Shown here piece after piece: positions 1-7,118 of a DNA stretch of 11,854 nucleotides (positions are counted from its first letter, which is position 1; each line of letters starts with the position of its first letter). Source of the DNA: a bacterium. GTDB taxonomy: Bacteria; Zhuqueibacterota; Zhuqueibacteria; Residuimicrobiales; Residuimicrobiaceae. Made by a program: the position numbers and the translations under genes. Location: the NCBI GenBank assembly GCA_012523655.1, contig JAAYTV010000410.1, forward strand, positions 1-11,854, read 5' to 3'. The notes under the pieces are model-generated. The model worked only from the letters and a program-made list of their open reading frames with translations. It made no database searches and was not told the DNA's origin.

Positions 1-686
1 ACGTGGAGTTCACCGACAAGGGCGCCCACGATCGCAGCGACTATTTGCGCAACCTGCTGCAACACAAAATCGATGAGGCGGATGCAGCAAAGAAATACGA
101 CGCCATCCTGCTGGGCTTTGGGCTGTGCGGCAACTCGGTGCTGCATCTGCAGGCGCGCTCCATTCCTCTGGTTCTGCCGCGTGCGCACGATTGCTGCACT
201 TTATTCTTGGGTTCCCGCCGGCGCTTTCAGCACTATTTCAGCGAAAATCCCAGTATGCCTTTCAGCGCAGCCGGCTATATGGAGCGCGGCGATACCTATG
301 TGCACGAAGACCACTTTGCGCGGATGATGTCGGCCGATAGCTCTTTAGCCCAGATAATGGAAAAATACGGCGAAGAAAACGGCCGTTTTATCTGGGAAAC
401 GCTGCATCCGGAATCAACAATGTATGATCAGAATAAAATAGTCTACATCGAGATACCGGAAACCAGCCGTCTGGGTCATGCAGAGCGCTGTCGCCAAGCC
501 GCACTGGCCGAAGGAAAAGAGTTCATTCTGCTCAGCGGAGACCTGCGTCTGCTGAATCGACTGGTGCATGCGGATTGGCCGGAGGACGAATTTCTCCTTG
601 TCCGTCCCGGAGAACAGATCGCTGCGGTGTATGATTGGGACCGGATCGTTCGAACGGCGCCTGCCGGCGTTGCTGTGCCGTCCTGA
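1..686 (+). CDS. DUF1638 domain protein, 5' end outside window
   Basis: The frame is open from the left edge and stops with TGA at 684-686. A GTG at position 3 could serve as a start, but the protein would then begin inside the domain, so I read this as a fragment lacking roughly the first 30-40 residues. Counting from that GTG, the visible DUF1638 hallmarks are a Gly-Phe-Gly-Leu-Cys-Gly-Asn motif around residues 38-44 (Cys42), a Pro-Arg-Ala-His-Asp-Cys-Cys motif at 59-65, and Leu-Gly-Ser at 69-71. The conserved Cys, His and Asp look like metal or cofactor ligands. Known of the family: uncharacterised, common in methanogens and anaerobes, often near corrinoid methyltransferase genes; none is visible here. 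No signal peptide or membrane segment is seen. The oxidoreductase gene follows after 71 nt on the same strand, so co-transcription is likely. The biochemical role is unknown. Confidence 0.8.
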   Translation, partial: VEFTDKGAHDRSDYLRNLLQHKIDEADAAKKYDAILLGFGLCGNSVLHLQARSIPLVLPRAHDCCTLFLGSRRRFQHYFSENPSMPFSAAGYMERGDTYVHEDHFARMMSADSSLAQIMEKYGEENGRFIWETLHPESTMYDQNKIVYIEIPETSRLGHAERCRQAALAEGKEFILLSGDLRLLNRLVHADWPEDEFLLVRPGEQIAAVYDWDRIVRTAPAGVAVPS

Positions 687-757
687 CCAACGCCGCTGAA
701 TCCCTCCAAGGTCAACCGCCTGTCTCGTCGCAGTGAAAAAAATCAGCGAGAGGAATC

Positions 758-1879
758 ATGAAATACGCACTCATCGGTTTCGGAACCATCCGCCATGCGC
801 ATGTGCGCGCGATCCGCGAAATCTGTCATGGCGAGATCGTCGCTGTCTGCGACACGCATCTGGACCGTAAAAAGTTAGAATCGGTCCCGGACGCCAAACC
901 TTACCAGGATTATCGCCAGCTGCTGCAACGGGAAAAGATGGATGCAGTCGTGGTGCTGACGCCTCATCTGCTTCACCCCGAGATCAGCGCAGCCGCTTTG
1001 CAGGCCGGTTGTCATGTTTTTTGCGAAAAGCCCGTTGCCGTGCACAAGCTCCAAGCCGAGCCCCTCGCCGCGGTTGTGGCCCAAAGTGATCGGGTGTTCG
1101 CCGTCAACTATATGAACCGGTTTCGGCCGGATGTGCAGGCGGTCAAGGCCCTACTCGATGAGAATCGGTTGGGTAAAATTCAGACCGTACATTTTGTCAA
1201 CAACAACTGGCTTCGCTCCCGCGCTTATTTCCGCTCCAGCGACTGGCGCGGCACCTGGGCCAAAGAGGGCGGCGGTGTGTTGACCAATCAATCCCCGCAT
1301 GATCTCGACCGTATTCTCTATCTCTTTGGTCTGCCTGAGGAGGTGACGGCGCAGGCCGGCACCTCGGAATTTCACAATGATCTGCTGGTCGAGGATCATG
1401 TCGACGCTCTACTCTCTTTCCGCAACGGCATGCGCTTGTACTTTTCCACCGCCACTCACCTGCATCCCGGAGTGGATCGCATGGAGATCTGGGGCGATCG
1501 CGGCTATCTCAAAATGGAAAGCGGCGTGCTGACCCTGGCGCAGCTGGATGAGCCTCTGGATGAATGGAACCAGCGAAATGAGGAGATGTTCGGCGCTCCA
1601 CAGCCTACCTGGAGTGAACGTAAAATCACGCCCCTTTCTTTCGACGATCTACACGCCGCCGGCCATGTCAATTTCGCCCGCGCGGTCGCCGGTCAAGAAC
1701 AGGTGATGACCTCATTTACCCAGGCGCTGCAGTCTGTGGAATTGGCTAACGCCATGGTGCTGGCGGGTTATACAAAAAAATGGGTGCCCCTGCCGCTGGA
1801 CGCGCAGGCTTATGACGAGTTTTTTCAGGCGATGATCCAGCGCGAACAGCGGATCGAGGCGAATGGCGCGAAACACTGA
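758..1879 (+). CDS. Gfo/Idh/MocA-family NAD(P)-dependent oxidoreductase
   Basis: This 373-residue protein has the normal length and two-domain layout of the family: an N-terminal Rossmann fold (about 1-120) and a C-terminal alpha/beta substrate domain. The nucleotide-binding loop is Gly7-Phe-Gly9-Thr-Ile-Arg12-His-Ala-His15, so the usual third glycine is arginine. The family's Glu-Lys-Pro motif is at 90-92. The substrate-domain signature is Gly-Gly-Gly (171-173) followed by Asn177-Gln178-Ser-Pro-His181-Asp-Leu-Asp184, where His181 is the expected catalytic or substrate-orienting residue. Such enzymes oxidise or reduce sugars, inositols or related polyols in the cytoplasm; the substrate cannot be read from sequence. 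The ATG at 758 is supported by a purine-rich GAGAGGA at 748-754, though it sits close to the start. The gene overlaps the next one by 17 nt, which suggests translational coupling. Confidence 0.92.
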   Translation: MKYALIGFGTIRHAHVRAIREICHGEIVAVCDTHLDRKKLESVPDAKPYQDYRQLLQREKMDAVVVLTPHLLHPEISAAALQAGCHVFCEKPVAVHKLQAEPLAAVVAQSDRVFAVNYMNRFRPDVQAVKALLDENRLGKIQTVHFVNNNWLRSRAYFRSSDWRGTWAKEGGGVLTNQSPHDLDRILYLFGLPEEVTAQAGTSEFHNDLLVEDHVDALLSFRNGMRLYFSTATHLHPGVDRMEIWGDRGYLKMESGVLTLAQLDEPLDEWNQRNEEMFGAPQPTWSERKITPLSFDDLHAAGHVNFARAVAGQEQVMTSFTQALQSVELANAMVLAGYTKKWVPLPLDAQAYDEFFQAMIQREQRIEANGAKH

Positions 1880-2393
1880 GATCAAAGCGCGGATCGACAG
1901 CGTTGAAGAACTGCTGCCGGCCGTGGCTGCGCTGGCTGATCGCGGCCCGGTGGAGATCGATCAGGAGGATGTATTTTTCGCCTGTCCCTACGGACGCCTC
2001 AAGCTTCGCACTTGTTCTGCTGATGAGGGCGAACTGATCTTTTATCAGCGTACGGATCAACCGGGACCAAAAGAGTCCTATTACCACATCGCGCGCACCT
2101 CAACCCCGGCCGCACTGCACACGATCCTGGCGCGAGTCCTGACTGAGACGGGCCGGGTCTGTAAGCATCGGACTCTTTTTATTCGCGGCTCCACCCGCAT
2201 TCATCTTGATCGCGTGGAGGGGTTGGGGGATTTCCTTGAGCTGGAGGTGGTGTTGGGAGAGGATCAGTCCGCTGAACAGGGTGCGGCCATCGCGGAGGAG
2301 CTGATGGAACTGCTCGGCATCGAGGCCGGCCGGCTGATCGATCGCGCCTATTTTGATCTGCAGCAATCCTCTCCTGCACAGGAAAACCGTTGA
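1863..2393 (+). CDS. CYTH-domain protein (class IV adenylate cyclase / triphosphatase-like)
   Basis: A 176-residue cytoplasmic protein that is essentially one CYTH (triphosphate tunnel) domain. Charged residues that line the tunnel in this fold can be followed through it: Glu6-Ile-Lys8 near the N terminus, Arg45-Leu-Lys47-Leu-Arg49 after the Asp-Val-Phe-Phe strand, Arg63, Lys101 and Arg103, Arg112-Ile-His114-Leu-Asp116, and Glu126/Glu128 in a Phe-Leu-Glu-Leu-Glu strand. The canonical first motif is Glu-x-Glu-x-Lys; here the first position is Asn4, a variant I recall from other bacterial CYTH proteins. Family members are adenylate cyclases (CyaB), thiamine-triphosphatases or inorganic triphosphatases that act with divalent metal. 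Which activity applies here is open. The start codon lies within the upstream oxidoreductase gene, and a terminator follows at 2519-2567. Confidence 0.85.
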   Translation: MARNTEIKARIDSVEELLPAVAALADRGPVEIDQEDVFFACPYGRLKLRTCSADEGELIFYQRTDQPGPKESYYHIARTSTPAALHTILARVLTETGRVCKHRTLFIRGSTRIHLDRVEGLGDFLELEVVLGEDQSAEQGAAIAEELMELLGIEAGRLIDRAYFDLQQSSPAQENR

Positions 2394-2518
2394 GTGACCC
2401 CGCAGCTGTTGTCGTAAAGATTTCTCTTGATTAAGCCGCATAAAAAAATTAAATTCGATCTGCAACAACGCCGGGTCCTATTTATGATGAATGATGATCA
2501 GAACTTCCATTGAACATT

Positions 2519-2567
2519 CGATTCGGCAGAGCTTAACTCTTCGTCTGATCGAATCGCCCTTTTTTTT
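2519..2567 (+). terminator. Rho-independent terminator after the CYTH gene
   Basis: CGATTCG at 2519-2525 pairs with CGAATCG at 2550-2556, and CAGA at 2527-2530 pairs with TCTG at 2544-2547, giving a bulged stem. After three C residues a run of eight T follows at 2560-2567. It lies 126 nt past the CYTH stop and is the natural end of the DUF1638-oxidoreductase-CYTH operon. The 2394-2518 stretch before it holds no gene that I can support. Confidence 0.75.
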
Positions 2568-2596
2568 GCACAGCCTTCGGGCATGCGATCCGGTTG

Positions 2597-2633
2597 CCGG
2601 GCTGGCTCCATGGAGCCAATCCTGGACAGCCGG
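2597..2633 (+). other. Structured leader element with perfect 16-bp palindrome
   Basis: TGGCTCCA|TGGAGCCA at 2603-2618 is a perfect palindrome. It is partly enclosed by CCGGGCTG (2597-2604) and CAGCCGG (2627-2633), which can pair with one bulged G. The element lies about 45 nt upstream of the small membrane-protein gene and is followed by T7 at 2647-2653. It could be an RNA hairpin in that gene's leader, an attenuator-like element or a dyad protein-binding site; sequence alone does not decide. Confidence 0.4.
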
Positions 2634-2677
2634 GCCGGCCTGAGGCTTTTTTTAAACCCATTCAAGGAGGGCGCATC

Positions 2678-2857
2678 ATGCTTAAATCATTATTGTGGCT
2701 GTTGATTGTCATCGCTGATCTTTGGGCCATCTATCAGGTCCTGAAAAGCACGGCGTCTACGGTGGAAAAGCTGTTGTGGATTCTGCTCATCGTGATCTTG
2801 CCTATCCTGGGTTTACTGATTTGGTACTTTGCCGGGCCTGGCAATAAAAAGATCTGA
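2678..2857 (+). CDS. Small PLDc_N-type two-helix membrane protein
   Basis: A 59-residue protein. A strong Shine-Dalgarno AAGGAGG at 2664-2670, 7 nt before the ATG at 2678, makes this the start rather than an earlier in-frame ATG at 2594. Two hydrophobic helices are clear, about residues 4-20 and 33-53, separated by a short polar loop and followed by a Gly-Pro-Gly-Asn-Lys-Lys tail. The second helix has the Leu-Pro-Ile-Leu-Gly-Leu-Leu-Ile-Trp-Tyr pattern typical of the 'phospholipase D-nuclease N-terminal' domain (PF13396). Despite its name that domain is non-catalytic and often stands alone as a small inner-membrane protein, related to the N-terminal anchor of cardiolipin synthases. Its function is unknown. 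It is probably monocistronic, lying between two terminators. Confidence 0.8.
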   Translation: MLKSLLWLLIVIADLWAIYQVLKSTASTVEKLLWILLIVILPILGLLIWYFAGPGNKKI

Positions 2858-2865
2858 CAAAGCCT

Positions 2866-2899
2866 GACCCCGGTCTTGCAGTTAAGACCGGGGTCTTTT
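2866..2899 (+). terminator. Strong Rho-independent terminator after the small membrane protein
   Basis: GACCCCGGTCTT (2866-2877) and AAGACCGGGGTC (2884-2895) form a perfect 12-bp stem around the six-base loop GCAGTT. The T run at 2896-2899 follows directly, 8 nt after the stop codon. Confidence 0.93.
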
Positions 2900-2959
2900 A
2901 TAAGCAGACCTTCCAGCGAAGAAAATCCTCCCTCCACCTGCTGATGGCTCATTCGGCCG

Positions 2960-2974
2960 GATGATCGAGTCATC
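2960..2974. promoter_or_regulatory. Operator-like inverted repeat, site 1 upstream of mannosidase
   Basis: GATGA (2960-2964) and TCATC (2970-2974) are perfect inverted arms around TCGAG. The core TGATCGAGTCA differs by one base from that of site 2. The two centres (2967 and 3010) are 43 bp apart, about four helical turns, as expected for two sites on one DNA face. Candidate binding site for an unidentified repressor or activator of the mannosidase gene. Confidence 0.35.
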
Positions 2975-3001
2975 GGTGTCCGCCGCTGTCTTTGCGATCC
3001 C

Positions 3002-3018
3002 CCGTGATCGATTCACGG
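3002..3018. promoter_or_regulatory. Operator-like inverted repeat, site 2 upstream of mannosidase
   Basis: CCGTGA (3002-3007) and TCACGG (3013-3018) are perfect inverted arms around TCGAT. The core TGATCGATTCA is almost the same as in site 1. The site lies 50 nt before the mannosidase start, where a sugar-responsive regulator could control transcription. No regulator gene for it is visible in the window. Confidence 0.35.
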
Positions 3019-3067
3019 TCGCTTGCAAGAGACGCCCGCCCTGTATACCTTACCAAGGGAGTAAACA

Positions 3068-6000
3068 ATGATACATATTTTTTTAACCGGAAAACGATTC
3101 ATACTGATCTGTGGTTTGCTATATCTCTTTTTCATCTTTTCCGGTTGGGCCTTGGCTGCTCAAAAAAAGCCCGCCCAGTCTTCCATGGAGCAGCTCAATT
3201 TGTTGGCCTTCGGCGGAGTGGGCCTGCTTAAGTATCAAATGGGTGGAGAGCCTGGCGGCGAGGCTGTGTCGGTCGACGATTCCGCCTGGCCCTGCACGTT
3301 TCCGGGATTTAAATGGCCCAACCCGAACACCAACGTCTGGCTCCGCAGCACGATGACCATTCCGGAAAAAATCGGCGGTTTTTCCCTTATCGGCCGCAGA
3401 ATGACGCTGCGCCTGTATATCGACAACGGCGGCGACGTTTTCGTCAACGGCACATTGCTGGGCAGTTTTGAATGGGGGCCTGCCGAGTTTGTCCTCTCTG
3501 AACGCCTTCAGGCCGGCGACCGGATCGTCCTGGCCGTGCGTGCGATCAATCGGCCGGGATGGGGCAAAGTCAGTGAATTCAGCGTAACCTTCAGCGGAAT
3601 GGAGGATTTCCAGGCCCGCCTTCAGGACAAGGTCTGGGGCCTGTTCATTGCCCAACGGGTGGCGCAAAAGCTGTCCGATCGGCCGGAGCACTGGCTTGCA
3701 GAGATCGATAAAACTGCTGGACGGCTGATGGCATGCAAAGAACTGCAGAGCGGCGATGAGCAGGGTTTTCTTGCTGCCTTTGATCGGGAGAGCGCAGGCT
3801 TGAGTGCTCTGCAGCAGGAGGTCAAGAAAAAATATCAGCTGTACTGCGCCGGCTATTCCCACATGGACCTGGCCTGGATGTGGCCGTGGGAGGAATCCGT
3901 GGAAATGGTGCGCAATACCACGCAATCGGTTTTTAACATTATGGAGCGCTTTCCTGATTTTAAATACAGCATGGGCCAGGCCCATGCCTATGAGTGGCTC
4001 GAAGAGCGGGATCCCAAACTTTTTGCACAAATTCGGGAGAAGATACAGCAGGGCAGATGGGAGGTCGTCGGCGGGCAGTGGGTCGAACCGGACGGCAATC
4101 TACCTTCCGGTGAGAGCTTTGTCCGGCAGTCTCTGTACGGCAAACGCTATTTTCGCAAAAAATTCGGTGTCGAGGTCAAGATCGGTTGGCTGCCCGATTC
4201 CTTTGGTTTTAATTGGAACCTGCCGCAAATCCTCAGCCGGTCGGGCTACACCGGGTTTGTCGTCACCCGGGTCGATCTCAACGACAGCCGCGATTTCCCC
4301 CATCGCCTGTTCTGGTGGCAGGGGCCGGATGGCAGCAAGCTGGCCACTTATGTGATGCGCGACGGCTATATGCACGATCTCACCGGTGAACAGTTGGTCG
4401 ATTTTATCGCTGAGGAGAAAAAAGAGCTGAACATCGGCAAAGAGTTGGTGCTGTACGGCGTCGGCGATCACGGCGGCGGCCCCACCATGGCCATGCTGGA
4501 ACGAGCTCTGCGCGCTCAGACCGCGCCCGCCTTTCCGGAGATGAATCTCGCTTATGCGGAAGACTTTTTCAACGCCCTGACCGATCAGGATCGGGCAAAA
4601 CTGCAAACCTGGAGTTCCGAGCTCTATCTGGAGAGCATGCGCGGCTGCTATACCTCTCAGGCAAGAACCAAAAAGCACAATCGACAGGGCGAGGTGCTGA
4701 TTCAGACGGCGGAAAAAGCCTCGGCGCTGGCGAGCCTGTATGATTATGACTATCCGCAGGAGAACCTCTTCTCGGTCTGGCGGACTGTTTTGTTCAACCA
4801 GTTTCATGATATCCTTCCCGGCACTTCCATCAACAGCGTGTATCAGCGCAATGAAAAGGAATACGCGCAGAGCAACCAGTTATCCCGGTTGCTGACACAG
4901 CGGGCGCTGGAATCCCTTGCGCAGCATATAGACACCCGCGGTCCTGGCGAAGCGCTGGTCATTTTCAATCCGCTCTCCTGGTCGCGCACCAGTCCGGCGG
5001 CGGTGGAATTGAATGATCTGGAAAAAGATAAATCGTGGTCAATTCTGGACGAACTGGGCAACGCCGTGGCCACTCAGGTGATCGAGCGGACTCCCCTGGG
5101 CGCAAAACTGCTGTTCATCGCCCGTGAGGTCCCGTCCCTTGGCTACAAAACCTACCGGCTGGTGGCAAAACAGTCTCAGCCTTCTCCATCGCAGCTGGCG
5201 TTCACGCGGACCGACATGGAAAACCGTTTTCTACGGGTCACTCTCGATCCTGCGACCGGTCTGCTCTCTGAGATTTTCGACCGCAGCCTGCAGCGGGCGG
5301 TGTTGAGTGAGCCGAAGGGAAACCTACTGCAGGTTCTGATCGACGATGCGCATGATGCCTGGAATATGAATTACAGCCAACCCCCTGTGGATCTGAACCG
5401 CCCCCGCGAGATCAGTCTGATGGAATACGGGCCGGTGCGGGTCACGATCAAGGTCGTGCAGGCCTATCAGGGCAAAAAACGAGAGGAACCCACGCCGGAT
5501 TTCCCCACCTCTTTTTTCACCCAATACATTTCGCTGTATGATGGATTGCCCTATGTGGAGGTGCGCAACGAGGCGAGCTGGTGGGAAGAACACAAAGTGC
5601 TGAAAGTGGGATTTCCACTTAATGTGCATGCCCCACAGGCGCGCTACGAGATCCCTTATGGCAGCATCACCCGGCCCACCGGTTCAACGACGCGGTTTGA
5701 AAAAGCGCGTTTTGAAGTGCCGGCGCAGCGATGGGCCGACCTCTCGGCCGACGGCTATGGCATCAGCCTGATCAATGATTGCAAACACGGCTATGACGTC
5801 AAAGGCAATGTATTGCGTTTAACCCTGCTTCGGTCTTCGACCTATCCGGATCCCACGGCGGACAAGGGATTTCATGAGTACAGCTATATTCTCTATCCTC
5901 ATGCGGGCGATTTTTATCAGGCCGGAGTGGTGCAAAAAAGCTACGAGTATAACGAACCCTTGCAGGTGCTGCGCACACCGGCGCACAAGGGGGAGCTGAA

Positions 6001-6271
6001 CCGCAACCATTCGTTTATCACCGTGGAATCTGATCATGTCATTCTCCATGTTGTTAAAAAAGCGGAAGAGGGGGAGGGGTGGATTCTGCGGTTTTATGAG
6101 ACAGCGGGAAAGGAGGGAATGGCAGCGGTGCGTATTGATCGCTCAATCAAACGGGTGGAGGAGGTGAATCTGATTGAGGATCCGCTGCAGTCGATTTCCT
6201 CAACCAGAGATGCGTTCGACTATCAGATCAAGCCTAACGAGATTCGTACCTTCCGGGTGGAGTGGCGTTAG
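3068..6271 (+). CDS. Secreted GH38-family alpha-mannosidase
   Basis: A 1067-residue protein. Residues 1-31 form a signal peptide (Lys-Arg, then a long hydrophobic stretch ending Ala-Leu-Ala-Ala), so the enzyme acts in the periplasm or outside the cell. Residues about 40-180 look like a beta-sandwich carbohydrate-binding-like domain. The GH38 catalytic domain spans about 258-515: zinc ligands His265 and Asp267 (Ser-His-Met-Asp-Leu-Ala-Trp), nucleophile Asp377 (Trp-Leu-Pro-Asp-Ser-Phe-Gly), and the Gly-Asp-His468-Gly-Gly-Gly motif. A helical middle domain carries His580 (Gln-Phe-His-Asp-Ile-Leu-Pro-Gly), the expected fourth zinc ligand. The C-terminal third is beta-rich. All known metal and nucleophile positions are intact, so a retaining alpha-mannosidase acting on mannose-containing glycans is likely; linkage preference is unknown. 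AAGGGAG at 3055-3061 supports this ATG. It appears monocistronic, ending 5 nt from a convergent gene. Confidence 0.93.
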   Translation: MIHIFLTGKRFILICGLLYLFFIFSGWALAAQKKPAQSSMEQLNLLAFGGVGLLKYQMGGEPGGEAVSVDDSAWPCTFPGFKWPNPNTNVWLRSTMTIPEKIGGFSLIGRRMTLRLYIDNGGDVFVNGTLLGSFEWGPAEFVLSERLQAGDRIVLAVRAINRPGWGKVSEFSVTFSGMEDFQARLQDKVWGLFIAQRVAQKLSDRPEHWLAEIDKTAGRLMACKELQSGDEQGFLAAFDRESAGLSALQQEVKKKYQLYCAGYSHMDLAWMWPWEESVEMVRNTTQSVFNIMERFPDFKYSMGQAHAYEWLEERDPKLFAQIREKIQQGRWEVVGGQWVEPDGNLPSGESFVRQSLYGKRYFRKKFGVEVKIGWLPDSFGFNWNLPQILSRSGYTGFVVTRVDLNDSRDFPHRLFWWQGPDGSKLATYVMRDGYMHDLTGEQLVDFIAEEKKELNIGKELVLYGVGDHGGGPTMAMLERALRAQTAPAFPEMNLAYAEDFFNALTDQDRAKLQTWSSELYLESMRGCYTSQARTKKHNRQGEVLIQTAEKASALASLYDYDYPQENLFSVWRTVLFNQFHDILPGTSINSVYQRNEKEYAQSNQLSRLLTQRALESLAQHIDTRGPGEALVIFNPLSWSRTSPAAVELNDLEKDKSWSILDELGNAVATQVIERTPLGAKLLFIAREVPSLGYKTYRLVAKQSQPSPSQLAFTRTDMENRFLRVTLDPATGLLSEIFDRSLQRAVLSEPKGNLLQVLIDDAHDAWNMNYSQPPVDLNRPREISLMEYGPVRVTIKVVQAYQGKKREEPTPDFPTSFFTQYISLYDGLPYVEVRNEASWWEEHKVLKVGFPLNVHAPQARYEIPYGSITRPTGSTTRFEKARFEVPAQRWADLSADGYGISLINDCKHGYDVKGNVLRLTLLRSSTYPDPTADKGFHEYSYILYPHAGDFYQAGVVQKSYEYNEPLQVLRTPAHKGELNRNHSFITVESDHVILHVVKKAEEGEGWILRFYETAGKEGMAAVRIDRSIKRVEEVNLIEDPLQSISSTRDAFDYQIKPNEIRTFRVEWR

Positions 6272-6276
6272 CGTGT

Positions 6277-7074
6277 TTAAAACCGGCTGCAGTGATAGAG
6301 AAAAATTCCCGCTGCCACCGCCACGTTCAGCGAGTCGGTACGCTGGCTTATGGGCAGGGTGACGCGTTCGTCGCACAGGGAGAGCCACTCGGATCCCAGG
6401 CCCTGGCTCTCTGTGCCGAACAACAGACCGCAGCGCCTGGGCGGTGCGTAGGCCGGCAACGAAGCGGTGGCGTCATGCAGTACCGTGGCGATGAGCGATA
6501 CACCGTGGTCCTTGCGCAGCCGCTGTAAGTCCATGGCCAGATCCATGGACTGGGCAATGGGCAAGGTGAACACCGCTCCCATGGACACCCGCAACGTGCG
6601 GCGGTAAAAGGGATCGCGGCACCGTTCTCCCAGAATGACGCCGGTGACCCCAAAGGCGGCTGCGGTGCGCAGAATAGCGCCGAGATTTTCCGCATCATTG
6701 ATTTCCGGACAGATGACCAGCAGGGTTTTTTCATTCAAAGACGGCATCCAGCGGTCCGGAAAGGGCAGGGCGCGGCGTACGCCCAGGGCCAACGCGCCAC
6801 GGTTGAAATCATAGCCGGCGATGAGACGGATCAGTTTTTGATCCACCGTGTAAACCGGGAGATCGCGGCCGGCTGTATCCGCCGCCAACTTGACCGCGCA
6901 GGCTTCTTCCACCAGCACGCTGTGGGTTTCGTAACTGCTGTTTAAAAGACGGCGCACCAGATGTTCGCCTTCGGCGACGAACAGGCCATGCTTGTTCAGC
7001 AACGCGCTCTCTTTGACCTCGCGAAACAGGGCGATACGGGGGTCGTCGATGGAAAGGATGGGGATCGTGTTCAT
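6277..7074 (-). CDS. TrmH/SpoU-family RNA 2'-O-methyltransferase
   Basis: A 265-residue cytoplasmic enzyme that transfers a methyl group from S-adenosylmethionine to ribose 2'-OH in rRNA or tRNA. The N-terminal part (about 1-100) is the L30e-like RNA-binding domain, with the typical Phe-Val-Ala-Glu-Gly-Glu-His at 32-38. The knotted SpoU domain follows: motif 1 Asn126-Asp-Ala-Glu-Asn-Leu-Gly-Ala-Ile-Leu-Arg136, motif 2 around Phe-Gly-Thr-Glu222, and motif 3 Ser248-Leu-Asn250-Val-Ala-Val. I chose the ATG at 7072-7074, because the family begins just before a 'Ser-Ile-Asp-Asp-Pro-Arg-Ile' segment. A TTG at 7117-7119 would add 15 residues and run into the neighbouring start codon. No good ribosome-binding site is seen for either. 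It resembles the RlmB/TsnR-like group; the target nucleotide is unknown. Convergent with the mannosidase, divergent from the HD gene. Confidence 0.92.
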   Translation of the reverse strand: MNTIPILSIDDPRIALFREVKESALLNKHGLFVAEGEHLVRRLLNSSYETHSVLVEEACAVKLAADTAGRDLPVYTVDQKLIRLIAGYDFNRGALALGVRRALPFPDRWMPSLNEKTLLVICPEINDAENLGAILRTAAAFGVTGVILGERCRDPFYRRTLRVSMGAVFTLPIAQSMDLAMDLQRLRKDHGVSLIATVLHDATASLPAYAPPRRCGLLFGTESQGLGSEWLSLCDERVTLPISQRTDSLNVAVAAGIFLYHCSRF

Positions 7075-7118
7075 GAAAAAAAATACGGCATTCAGCGGAA
7101 AAGAACAAGGAAAAATCA

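Noticed and set aside
2427..2455. TTGATT-N17-TAAATT as a promoter after the CYTH gene
   Set aside because: Both hexamers are weak, and transcription would run straight into the terminator at 2519-2567. A small RNA is possible but not supported.
3023..3049. TTGCAA...TATACC as a mannosidase promoter
   Set aside because: The spacer is only 15 bp, the -10 has four of six consensus bases, and it would start transcription almost on the ribosome-binding site.
3119..4807. Long minus-strand open frames (303 and 235 codons) opposite the mannosidase gene
   Set aside because: They lie wholly inside a gene with complete catalytic motifs, show no recognisable domain, and are typical shadow frames in GC-rich coding sequence.
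6272..6276. Shared bidirectional terminator between mannosidase and methyltransferase genes
   Set aside because: Only 5 nt separate the two stop codons and I find no hairpin with a T run on either strand.
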